DNA of 64,000 bases, from positions 25,457-89,456 of the forward strand of contig JBDTRG010000169.1 in assembly GCA_039931775.1 (NCBI GenBank), read 5' to 3'. Origin of the DNA: CAIWHR01 sp039931775. Its GTDB lineage: Bacteria; Pseudomonadota; Gammaproteobacteria; Burkholderiales; Casimicrobiaceae. The notes under the pieces are model-generated. The model was not told the origin of the DNA and did no database searches. It saw only the letters and a list, made by a program, of their open reading frames with translations. A program made the translations under genes and the position numbers. The first letter of the stretch is position 1; the number at the start of each line of letters is the position of its first letter. Shown here piece after piece: positions 53,410-61,694 of this stretch.

Positions 53410-54378
53410 ATGAGCAAATACCGCAATCGCTTGCCGCAATTGCCGGATCGGCCGTTCCTGACTGATGGCGGACTGGAGACCACGCTGATCTTTCACGACC
53501 ACGTGGAGCTTCCGTACTTCGCTGCGTTCGACCTGCTGAAGGACGCCGCCGGGACGGCGAGCCTCCGGCGCTATTTCACGCGCTATGCCGAACTCGCGCG
53601 GGCAAAAGCCACCGGCATCGTGCTGGAAAGCGCGACGTGGCGCGCCAACCCGGACTGGGCGTCGAAGCTCGGCTACGACGCCGCCGCCCTCGCCGAGGCG
53701 AATCGCAAGGCGATCGGCCTGTTGCTCGAAATCCGCGATGCCCTCGAATCGCCGGCAACACCCATCGTGGCCAGCGGCAACCTCGGTCCGCGCGGCGATG
53801 GGTACCGGCCCGGCGCGCGCATGCGCGTGAACGAGGCGCGCGCCTACCATGCACTCCAAGTCGAGACGTTTGCGGCGACGGACGCAGACATGGTGGCCGC
53901 CTTTACGATGAACTACGTCGAAGAGGCGATCGGCATCGTCAAGGCGGCGAAGGATGCTTCGATGCCCGTCGCGATTTCGTTTACGGTGGAAACCGATGGG
54001 CGAATGCCCTCGGGCGACACCCTCTCCGCCGCCATTGAGCGGACGGACGCCGAGACCGCGGGGTACCCGGCCTACTACATGATCAATTGCGCCCATCCGA
54101 CGCACTTCGAGTCGGTGGTGCGCGACGGCGGTGGCTGGACTGAACGCATTCGCGGACTTCGGGCAAACGCGTCGAAGCGCAGTCATGCCGAACTCGACGA
54201 GAGCGTCGACCTCGACATCGGCGACCCGCGAGAACTCGGCGCCCAGTACCGCGCGCTTCGGCGCTCGCTACCAGGGCTTTCAATCGTCGGAGGATGCTGC
54301 GGTACCGACGACCGGCATGTGCAGGCAATCTGCGACGCCTGTTTCCCGCCCGACGAGCTCGCGACGCGCGGAAGGTGA
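53410..54378 (+). CDS. Homocysteine S-methyltransferase family protein (MmuM/BHMT-like)
   Basis: A 322-residue zinc-dependent TIM-barrel methyltransferase. The zinc cysteines are C227 (MINCAHPTHF) and C296-C297 (VGGCCGTDDRH). The opening FLTDGGLETTLIF is the typical start. Family members move a methyl group from S-methylmethionine, betaine or similar donors to homocysteine. Placed after the LIV locus, it may demethylate the imported compound, which would fit a quaternary amine or thioether. This is inference only. AAGGAGG precedes the ATG. Confidence 0.88.
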   Translation: MSKYRNRLPQLPDRPFLTDGGLETTLIFHDHVELPYFAAFDLLKDAAGTASLRRYFTRYAELARAKATGIVLESATWRANPDWASKLGYDAAALAEANRKAIGLLLEIRDALESPATPIVASGNLGPRGDGYRPGARMRVNEARAYHALQVETFAATDADMVAAFTMNYVEEAIGIVKAAKDASMPVAISFTVETDGRMPSGDTLSAAIERTDAETAGYPAYYMINCAHPTHFESVVRDGGGWTERIRGLRANASKRSHAELDESVDLDIGDPRELGAQYRALRRSLPGLSIVGGCCGTDDRHVQAICDACFPPDELATRGR

Positions 54379-54446
54379 TCAGCACGGCATTGGAACGAGT
54401 AGCCGCGCGGTCGTTTGTTTCGGGCCGACGGCCGAGGCCTGGCTGG

Positions 54447-54842
54447 CTACTCGACGATGCGCCCGCGCGTCGCCTTGATCTGCCCGCGCTTGACCTTCGA
54501 GTCGACACGTCGCCGTTGCGAACCCTTGGTCGGCTTCGTCGGCTTGCGGGCGGGCAGAACCGTAGCGGCGCTCTCCACGAGCTCGTGCAGACGAGCCATT
54601 GCATCGTCGCGGTTGCGATCCTGGCTCCGGTAGCGCTGCGCCTTGATGACGACGATCCCGTCGGAGGAGATCCGCTGGTCCCCACGAGCCAGGAGGCGCG
54701 CCTTGACCGCGTCCGGAAGCGACGATGCGCGAATGTCGAAGCGCAGGTGCAGCGCCGTCGAGACCTTGTTGACGTTCTGGCCGCCGGCGCCTTGCGCGCG
54801 GATGGCCGTCCAGACGAGCTCGGTGTCCGGGATCTCGATCAT
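54447..54842 (-). CDS. arfB: Alternative ribosome-rescue factor ArfB (YaeJ)
   Basis: A 131-residue peptidyl-tRNA hydrolase with the catalytic G-G-Q motif in RAQGAGGQNVNKVSTA and a basic tail (RRRVDSKVKRGQIKATRG) that enters the empty mRNA channel. It frees ribosomes stalled on non-stop mRNA. ATG 54842 matches the family start MIEIPDTELVW; the 11 codons upstream are unlikely to be used. It is shorter than release factors and lacks their codon-recognition domains. Confidence 0.93.
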   Translation of the reverse strand: MIEIPDTELVWTAIRAQGAGGQNVNKVSTALHLRFDIRASSLPDAVKARLLARGDQRISSDGIVVIKAQRYRSQDRNRDDAMARLHELVESAATVLPARKPTKPTKGSQRRRVDSKVKRGQIKATRGRIVE

Positions 54843-54918
54843 CGAAGGTCCGCTCGCGCGCCGGTCATCGCGCACCGCTTCGCGCGGACTCGGCGCCGAG
54901 GTGGGAACGCCGAATCGC

Positions 54919-55923
54919 TCAGCGCGCCAGCAACGCAGCCGCGCGCGGCGCGAAATAGCTGATCACGCCGTCGGCGCCGGCGCGCTTGAACGCCGTCAGC
55001 GTCTCCAGGATCGCGCGGTCCTCGTCGAGCCAGCCGTTGGCCGCGGCGGCCCGGATCATCGCGTACTCGCCGGAGACCTGGTAGACGAACGTCGGCATCG
55101 CGAACGCGTCCTTCACGCGCCGCACGATGTCGAGATACGGCAGGCCGGGCTTGACCATCACCATGTCGGCTCCCTCGGCGATGTCCAGCGCGACTTCCTT
55201 CAGCGCCTCGTCGCTGTTCGCCGGATCCATCTGGTAGGTCTTCTTGTCGCCGCGCAACGCCTTGGCCGAACCGATCGCCTCGCGATAGGGACCGTAGAAT
55301 GCCGACGCGTATTTCGCCGCGTACGACATGATCAGCGTGTCGTGCTTGCCCGCGACCTCGAGCGCGCCGCGGATCGCGCCGACGCGCCCGTCCATCATGT
55401 CGGACGGCGCGATGATGTCGGCGCCGGCTTCCGCCTGGATGAGCGCCTGCTCGACCAAGCGCTTGACGCTTTCGTCGTTGACGATCGCGTCGCCCCGGAG
55501 CACGCCGTCGTGGCCGTGATCGGTGAACGGATCGAGCGCGACGTCGACCATCACGCCCACGCCCGGCGCCGCCTTCTTCATCGCGCGCACCGCCTGGCAG
55601 ACGAGACCCTTCGGATTCGTCGCCTCCGACCCGACGCGATCCTTCGCGGTCCCGTCGATGTGCGGAAAGAGCGCGACCACGGGGATACCGAGCTTTTGCG
55701 CCTCGACGGCGGCACGCGCAGCCTCGGCGACGTTGAGGCGATCGACACCGGGCATCGCCGCGACCGGGATGCGCGGCTTCTTTCCGTCGTGGACGATGAT
55801 CGCCCAGATCAGGTCGGCGACCCCGACCTGGTTTTCCTGGACCAGCGCACGGATCCAGGGATTCGCTCGTAGTCGACGCGGGCGAATCGCCGGAAAGGAA
55901 GCGGGAAAGGCGGGATGCGGCAC
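54919..55923 (-). CDS. hemB: Delta-aminolevulinic acid dehydratase (porphobilinogen synthase)
   Basis: A 334-residue enzyme that joins two ALA molecules into porphobilinogen in haem synthesis. The Schiff-base lysines lie in YQMDPANSDEA-adjacent sequence and in VMVKPGLPYLD. The metal loop DVALDPFTDHGHDGV has Ala/Asp where Zn enzymes have three cysteines, so it should be the Mg2+-dependent type. GTG 55923 gives a normal N terminus before RPRRLRANPWIRALVQEN; the frame is open further upstream without similarity. Confidence 0.94.
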   Translation of the reverse strand: MPHPAFPASFPAIRPRRLRANPWIRALVQENQVGVADLIWAIIVHDGKKPRIPVAAMPGVDRLNVAEAARAAVEAQKLGIPVVALFPHIDGTAKDRVGSEATNPKGLVCQAVRAMKKAAPGVGVMVDVALDPFTDHGHDGVLRGDAIVNDESVKRLVEQALIQAEAGADIIAPSDMMDGRVGAIRGALEVAGKHDTLIMSYAAKYASAFYGPYREAIGSAKALRGDKKTYQMDPANSDEALKEVALDIAEGADMVMVKPGLPYLDIVRRVKDAFAMPTFVYQVSGEYAMIRAAAANGWLDEDRAILETLTAFKRAGADGVISYFAPRAAALLAR

Positions 55924-56125
55924 GCGAAGGCTCGTCGGAAAGGGATGGGCCGCAAGTATGAACGCGTCGAACGACCTCTCGCAAGACCGGAGCCCCCGAC
56001 CCCGGAGCGACGTCGGCGCCGGCCGCCTCCAATCGCCCGCTGGGGCGGACGACATGGCGTCGAGAGCGCGGGCCGGTCGCTTTCGACTATCATGGCCGCG
56101 TCGACCGTCCAGGGGGACAGCGTAC

Positions 56126-56509
56126 GTGAACTTAGAAAAAGTCATCTTCGGATTCTTCATCATCTTCGCGTGCACGCTCAATTTCGGCTTCTTCATCGGC
56201 GACCTGGAGCGAGTCGAACTGCATCATCCGATGGAGCTATTCGCAGCGGTCGTCGTCAATCTGGTCGCTACGGTCCTCAAGTTCGGCGATCGGACTCAGT
56301 TGGGGGCTACGCACCTGGCCACCAGCCTGGTTGCCTCGTTCCAGCTGGTCGCCGCTTCGTTGGTCTGGGTGTGGCAGATCTACGTGATCGGCCACCCGAT
56401 GAACGGAGAGATGATCTCCATCGTCGTTTCGTTGTCCGGAGGCGCGCTCCTCGCGAATGTGTTCTCGGTGGTTCTGCTGATGGGCGAAACGTTGCGCCAG
56501 GGACGCTGA
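56126..56509 (+). CDS. DUF6394 membrane protein
   Basis: A 127-residue protein with four predicted membrane helices: about 5-24 (VIFGFFIIFACTLNFGFFIG), 36-52, 60-84 and 95-118. It starts at GTG 56126 and matches, as far as I recall, the DUF6394 family, which often precedes TrkA-type K+ channel genes. The same order exists here with a 31-base gap. A role as a channel partner is suggested by position only. Confidence 0.75.
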   Translation: MNLEKVIFGFFIIFACTLNFGFFIGDLERVELHHPMELFAAVVVNLVATVLKFGDRTQLGATHLATSLVASFQLVAASLVWVWQIYVIGHPMNGEMISIVVSLSGGALLANVFSVVLLMGETLRQGR

Positions 56510-56540
56510 GCGCGAACGCGGCGCCGCCTTAGGCACGCGC

Positions 56541-58238
56541 ATGGACGACATCCTGTTCCTGATCCTGCGGCGCCTGCGCGCGCCGCTCATCACGCTGATC
56601 GTCGTGTATGCGATTTCGGTAGGCGGACTGGCGCTCATCCCTGGGGTCGATCCGCAAGGGAACGTGCGCCCGCTGTCGATCTTCCACGCGTTTTATGTGA
56701 TGAGCTATACGGCAACGACGATCGGCTTCGGCGAGCTTCCGTACCCGTTCACCGACCCGCAACGGCTTTGGGTCACGTTTTCGATCTACCTGTCGGTCAT
56801 CGGCTGGGCGTACACGCTGGGTTCGGTGATCGCGCTCGGGAACGACGCCACGTTTCGCGCGATCCGGGCACGCAGCCTGTTCAGCTGGCGGGTGCGCGGC
56901 ATCAGCGAGCCGTTCTACGTGCTTTGCGGGTACGGCCAAAGCGGCGCCCACCTCGGCCGCGCGCTCGATCGCCTCGGCAACCGTACGGTCATCGTCGAGC
57001 CCAACGTGGAACGCGCGGCGCGCGCCGCCATCCAGGACTATTCGACACCCCCGCCGACGCTCGCGGCGGACGCGCGCCTTGCCGACGTTCTCGAGGACAG
57101 CGGCATTCATAGCCCCCGTTGCCTCGGCCTTATCGCGCTCGCCGGGGAAGACTCGGTCAACCAAGCGATTGCGATCGGCGCGCATGTGCTGAACCCGTCG
57201 CTGCAGATCGTCGTGCGCGCGAAATCCGATGTGGCCCGGATCAACCTCGAGTCGTTCGGCGGCGTCCAGGTGATCAACCCGTTCGATACCTTCGCCTTCA
57301 ATCTGCGCGTGAGCCTGCGCGCGCCGGCAATCCTTCAGGTCGAAGAGTGGCTGACCGCGACGCCCGGCTCGGCGTGCCCGGCTGCACAGGTGGTTCCGCG
57401 CGGTCGCTGGGTGTTGGTGGGTTTTGGTCGCTTCGGCCGGGCGATCGCCGCGATGCTCGACCGCGAAGGCATCGAATGGCGGGCGTTCGATCCGCGCAGC
57501 TTCGAAGACAGCGAAAAGCGATTGCTGCACGGCGACTACACGGAGGGCGTGCTGCGCGACGCCGGTGTTCAAGACGCGGACGTCCTGGTCGCCGGTGCCG
57601 ACGTCGATGCGGTCAATCTCGGCGCGACGACGCTCGCCCGCAGGGTCAATCCGGACATCTTCGTCGTGATACGGCAGAACCAGATGCAGGATCGCGCACT
57701 GATCGAGGCCGCGCACGCCGACCTCAAGTTCGTGCAGTCCGACATCATGGTGAACGAATGCCTGCAAGCGCTGAAGACGCCGATGCTGGGGAGGTTCATT
57801 GCGCAGTTGCGGGAGGCCGAAGGCGAGGTCGCGAGCAAGGTCCTCGACCGCGTTAGCAACGAAGTCGGCGCGGGCGCGCCTGCCGCTTGGGAGTTTGTGT
57901 GCGATGTGCTGCAACCCGGCATGTTCGGCGCCTTTTTTCAGCGGGGGGGCGAGCCGTTCCGGATTGTGCACCTCTCGGCGGATCCGACCAACCCGCCGGA
58001 GCGCCTGCGAGTCTCCGCGCTGATGCTGGAGCGCAATGGCGTTGCGCAACTGCTGCCCGACGCGGACACCGCACTGAAGCCGGGTGACCGCATCCTTTTT
58101 GTCGGCGACGAAACGGCGCAGCGCTTGCAGCGGCGGTACCTATCGGAACCCGGCACCATCGCCTGGGTGACTACCGGTCGCGAGCCGCCGCGCGCGCTGG
58201 TATTCCGCTGGTGGCGCCAATGGTCGCGCGCCGCGTGA
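56541..58238 (+). CDS. Two-TM potassium channel with two RCK (TrkA-N) domains
   Basis: A 565-residue ion channel subunit. Two membrane helices (15-34 and about 76-97) flank a pore loop with TATTIGFGE, a K+ selectivity filter (TIGFGE rather than TVGYGD). A first NAD-binding RCK domain (about 127-240, VLCGYGQSGAHLGRAL) and a second one (about 290-400, VLVGFGRFGRAIAAML) follow, then a TrkA-C domain to the end. Such proteins gate K+ flux by nucleotide or ion binding. GYGDTTP is not found, but the filter is intact. Confidence 0.87.
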   Translation: MDDILFLILRRLRAPLITLIVVYAISVGGLALIPGVDPQGNVRPLSIFHAFYVMSYTATTIGFGELPYPFTDPQRLWVTFSIYLSVIGWAYTLGSVIALGNDATFRAIRARSLFSWRVRGISEPFYVLCGYGQSGAHLGRALDRLGNRTVIVEPNVERAARAAIQDYSTPPPTLAADARLADVLEDSGIHSPRCLGLIALAGEDSVNQAIAIGAHVLNPSLQIVVRAKSDVARINLESFGGVQVINPFDTFAFNLRVSLRAPAILQVEEWLTATPGSACPAAQVVPRGRWVLVGFGRFGRAIAAMLDREGIEWRAFDPRSFEDSEKRLLHGDYTEGVLRDAGVQDADVLVAGADVDAVNLGATTLARRVNPDIFVVIRQNQMQDRALIEAAHADLKFVQSDIMVNECLQALKTPMLGRFIAQLREAEGEVASKVLDRVSNEVGAGAPAAWEFVCDVLQPGMFGAFFQRGGEPFRIVHLSADPTNPPERLRVSALMLERNGVAQLLPDADTALKPGDRILFVGDETAQRLQRRYLSEPGTIAWVTTGREPPRALVFRWWRQWSRAA

Positions 58239-58335
58239 GCGGTACCGGAGATCATTGCCGACGCGGCCCGGAAGCTCGCGTGCGAAATCCGACGCAAGCG
58301 CGGGTCGCCGCGAACGCTCCGCCTCGACTATCGCG

Positions 58336-60153
58336 TCATCGGCCCGCTGGCGGCTGCGGTCGGTCGCGCGAAGGCGGCGCGGTCACCTCGACAGCCAGTC
58401 GCCGCTTCAGCACGGCCAACACATCGGCAAACCTCGCGTCCTCGGCGAGGTTCGTCAGCAGGTCCGGATCCGCGTCGACGTTGTAGAGTTCCGGCCGGCC
58501 GCCGTCGTTTTCGATGAGTTGCCAATCGTCGGTTTCCAGCGAGCGCAATCCACCTTTCGCCGTTGGCCACGAAGGCGGCATTCCGCGGCGGCGGAACACC
58601 TCCGACACCGCGACCCATTCGTCATCCGGCGGCGGGTCCGCAATCAGCGAATGCCCGGGGAAACCCGCCGTGATTCCGGCAAGGTCCGTGACCAGCTTCG
58701 GCACTTGTTCGAGCCCCACCGGTCGCGCCTCGCGCATCCCCGCGGGGACCGAGGGCGGAAACCTGACGATCAGGGGGATCTGGATCTGGTCGTCGTACAG
58801 GCTGTGGCCGTGGAAGAGCAGGTCGTGCTCGCCCCAGCTTTCGCCGTGGTCCGAGGTGAACACGACGATCGTGTTGTCGAGCAAGCCCCGCCGCGCGAGC
58901 TCGTCGAGCAGGCGCCCGATCTCGGTGTCGAGGTATAGCAACGACTCGTCGTAGCGGTCGATCCAGGATTTCAGGATCGCGGGCTCCGGCACCGTCGTGT
59001 CCGCATTGATTGCGCCCAGCTCGATTTCGGTCGAGTGTCGTTGCGGCCCGCGTCCGCCGAATCGCCCGTCGTACGAGGGGGGTGGAATGTACGGGCCGTG
59101 GACGTCCATGTAGTTCGCGAAGGCGAAGAAGGGGCGCCCGCCCAGGCCGTCGATCCAGCGCAGCAGGCGATCGTTGACGTCGCCGGCATGCTTGCGCCCC
59201 GGGATGTCGACGAACCCGACGTAGCGAAGCACTTCGTAAGCCATCATCCGGCCGAGCACGGTCCGGACGAGCGCATCGCCGAGGTTGCCGTAGAAATCCT
59301 CGTAGTGGATGAAGCCGCGGTCGAGTCCCGTCTGACGCCCGCACCAGAACGTGTTGGCCACGAAGCCGCCCGACGCGTAACCGGCATCGCCGAAGGCTTC
59401 GGGGAGCGTTGCGTACTTGCGATCGAGATAGGGGCGACCCTGCTGCCCCGCGCGGTGCTCGTTCACACGGCGACCCGTCATCAGCGAAGCGTGCGCCGGC
59501 AATGTCCACGACGAAGTCGAGTACGCATCGAGAAATGTCGCGCCCTCGGCCGCGAAGCGGTCGATGCGCGGTGTGGTCGGCCGTGGGTAGCCGTACGCCG
59601 CGACATGGTCGGAGCGCAGCGTGTCGGCCACCAGGACAAGGACGTTGGGGCGTGCTCCCGCCGCGGGAAGTTTTGCGAGCGCAGATCGCTCCATGGCCGC
59701 CGACAACGTGAACTCGCCCACGGCGACCACGACGACCAGGCCCGCGAGCGGCACGAGCGTCCGCTGCATGAACGAGAGCAACTGCGCGCGCCGTCGATTG
59801 AAAAGGCGCGTCAGCTGGGTGGCGATGCCCAGGGCCAGCAGCAGACTCGCCCACCACGAAAAGACGTCGCCCTGCAGCCTCGCGCCGAAATAGGTGCCGG
59901 CCACCAGAACCACGAAGACGAAGGCAACGGTCCAATCGAGGCCGCGCACGACGCGCGACAATGCATGGAACACGAGGGCCAGCGCCGCCGCAGCGATTCC
60001 GTAGACGATCGGCGCGACCCACAGGATGCGCGCGGAGTTGCCGCTTCTCCACGCCAGCGCTCCCGGATAGAGCCCGAGCAGGCACGACTCGGCGGCCTCG
60101 AGGAAGCCGTACACGAGACCGAGCCAGAGTCCCAGAATCAGGAACTTGCGCAT
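58336..60153 (-). CDS. Membrane-anchored sulfatase-fold hydrolase with a Thr at the active site
   Basis: A 605-residue alkaline-phosphatase-superfamily protein. Residues 1-155 have about five membrane helices. The catalytic domain starts at NVLVLVADTLRSDHVAAYG (metal-binding D177) and contains SSWTLPAHASLMTG at 214-227 and TSDHGE at 433-438. In type I sulfatases the motif is C/S-x-P-x-R; here T217-L-P219-A-H has Thr in the Cys position and no Arg, so it is not activated to formylglycine in the usual way. It is closer to phosphoethanolamine-transferase-like or phosphodiesterase members. It overlaps the sulfotransferase gene by 16 bases. Confidence 0.85.
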   Translation of the reverse strand: MRKFLILGLWLGLVYGFLEAAESCLLGLYPGALAWRSGNSARILWVAPIVYGIAAAALALVFHALSRVVRGLDWTVAFVFVVLVAGTYFGARLQGDVFSWWASLLLALGIATQLTRLFNRRRAQLLSFMQRTLVPLAGLVVVVAVGEFTLSAAMERSALAKLPAAGARPNVLVLVADTLRSDHVAAYGYPRPTTPRIDRFAAEGATFLDAYSTSSWTLPAHASLMTGRRVNEHRAGQQGRPYLDRKYATLPEAFGDAGYASGGFVANTFWCGRQTGLDRGFIHYEDFYGNLGDALVRTVLGRMMAYEVLRYVGFVDIPGRKHAGDVNDRLLRWIDGLGGRPFFAFANYMDVHGPYIPPPSYDGRFGGRGPQRHSTEIELGAINADTTVPEPAILKSWIDRYDESLLYLDTEIGRLLDELARRGLLDNTIVVFTSDHGESWGEHDLLFHGHSLYDDQIQIPLIVRFPPSVPAGMREARPVGLEQVPKLVTDLAGITAGFPGHSLIADPPPDDEWVAVSEVFRRRGMPPSWPTAKGGLRSLETDDWQLIENDGGRPELYNVDADPDLLTNLAEDARFADVLAVLKRRLAVEVTAPPSRDRPQPPAGR

Positions 60154-61244
60154 GCGCGGAGGTCCGGATAGAAGCGCGCCGCCGGATACGCGGCCTCGCG
60201 CATCGCCTGGCGGCAGTATTGGACTATACGCTCGCGAATCTCCGGCGAAACGTCGGCGTTACGCGATTCGCTGCCGTTCGCGAGGAACGTCCCGCCGGCG
60301 ACGGAGAACATCGTCGGCGGCGACATTTCGAAGGACGCCTCGTGCTCCTTCATGTAGCGGAAACTGCACTTCTCGTCGACGCGCCGCTTCTCGTCGGGGG
60401 ACAGCGAGTACCCCAGGAATCCGGCGACCTGGTCGCGGACCGCGGCGAAGTCCCGCGTCATCGATTCGAAATGGACGAAGATGACATTTTCCCGCGCCTC
60501 GGCCCATCGCCACCAGCCATCGACGTGCCGTGGCCACGGCAGCCAGTACATCCGGTCGCTGCAGTACCAGTCGGCCAGCGTTGCCACCGGCGGGGTCAGC
60601 GGTCCTCCCAGCGTGCGGACGAAATCGACGATGCTGGCGAAGCAGCTGACCGGGTGCCGCGCCACGTAGATGTATTTCGCTTGCTCGCCGAACGGACAGA
60701 GCGATGTCGGCAGGTGCGACTTGACGATCCGCGTCGGCTTCTCACCCACGACGGGCGCGGCGTCGATCGAGACGCTGTCGCGGGAGTCGATCCAGGGGCT
60801 CATCGCGTAGAGGTTGCTCGGCCCGGCGGGTTCGAAATCACCGCGGCCGCGCGTGACGATCTGGTAGACGAGCTGTTGCATCCACGTCGTGCCGCAGCGC
60901 ATTTGGGTGACGACGAATACATCCTCCGGCCGCGGCCGATATTGCTTCGCGCGCTCGAATATCGCCGGGCTGCACACGCCCGGCGGACCGCAGACGCCGT
61001 CGAAGGAAAACGTCGGCATCGACGCGCGCCTCGGCTTCAACAGCGCGAGAAGGCGCACCAGCGGCATCAAGGGCAGCGAGTAGAGCGCCATGCGCCGCTT
61101 CAGCGCCTCGCGCTCGCTCGAGGATCGCCCGTAGTAGGCCATGCCCTTCGTCTGTCGGCGTTCCCACTCGAAGTAGAGCAAGAGATAGACGACGCAGGCG
61201 ACGATCGCGCAGCCCACGATGACAACGACGCCGACCCAGCTCAT
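60138..61244 (-). CDS. Membrane-anchored sulfotransferase
   Basis: A 368-residue sulfotransferase (Sulfotransfer_1 type). One N-terminal helix (about 4-24) anchors it, and the 5'-PAPS loop is TQMRCGTTWMQQ (113-124, with R/S-x-G-T-T/S pattern); the 3'-phosphate site is YVARHPVSCFASI. The domain ends RRVDEKCSFRYMKEHEAS with the K-x-x-x-x-x-x-W-like region. It moves sulfate from PAPS to an acceptor. If its active domain faces the cytoplasm the acceptor is a lipid or intracellular glycan. It forms an operon with the sulfatase-fold gene. Confidence 0.87.
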   Translation of the reverse strand: MSWVGVVVIVGCAIVACVVYLLLYFEWERRQTKGMAYYGRSSSEREALKRRMALYSLPLMPLVRLLALLKPRRASMPTFSFDGVCGPPGVCSPAIFERAKQYRPRPEDVFVVTQMRCGTTWMQQLVYQIVTRGRGDFEPAGPSNLYAMSPWIDSRDSVSIDAAPVVGEKPTRIVKSHLPTSLCPFGEQAKYIYVARHPVSCFASIVDFVRTLGGPLTPPVATLADWYCSDRMYWLPWPRHVDGWWRWAEARENVIFVHFESMTRDFAAVRDQVAGFLGYSLSPDEKRRVDEKCSFRYMKEHEASFEMSPPTMFSVAGGTFLANGSESRNADVSPEIRERIVQYCRQAMREAAYPAARFYPDLRACASS

Positions 61245-61290
61245 CGCGCGCGCGTCCGTTCGCGGCGGATCGAAGACCGAGGGCGGACGG

Positions 61291-61449
61291 CTATTCCTTC
61301 TTCCGGAACATCGCTCGCCAGACGCTGGCGATCCATCCGGTCAACCGATGCCAGAACATCAACACGACGCCGACGGCGGCCGCGATCGCCGAGGTGAACG
61401 GCAGAAGGAGATCGGGGCCGATGTAGCAGGCGATCATCAGGTAGCGCAT
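61291..61449 (-). CDS. Small membrane protein upstream of the sulfotransferase
   Basis: A 52-residue frame beginning MRYLMIACYIGPDLLLPF, with one hydrophobic stretch (14-33, PDLLLPFTSAIAAAVGVVLM) and a basic C terminus (SVWRAMFRKKE). It resembles tiny membrane proteins with an RFFRRK-like end found before sulfatase or phosphatase genes, but I cannot name a family. It lies 46 bases upstream of the sulfotransferase, on the same strand. Confidence 0.55.
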   Translation of the reverse strand: MRYLMIACYIGPDLLLPFTSAIAAAVGVVLMFWHRLTGWIASVWRAMFRKKE

Positions 61450-61694
61450 GGGTCATCCGGTCGAATAATCGAGGCGGCGCGAGCCCCGCATTGTAGCCGG
61501 TCGATCGCAGCCGGCGCCGGGGACGCGGCGCGGCAGGATCGCGTTTGCACGGGCGCTGGTTCAGAATCCGCGTTGCGACCGGACGCCCGGCGCACTTCGA
61601 CGCCGACCACGACCATGCCACGAGCCCACGCCAACCTCTGCCGACTCTGCCGGCATGCGGCCGCGCCTCGTGGCCAAAATCCAGGGCATCGCCG

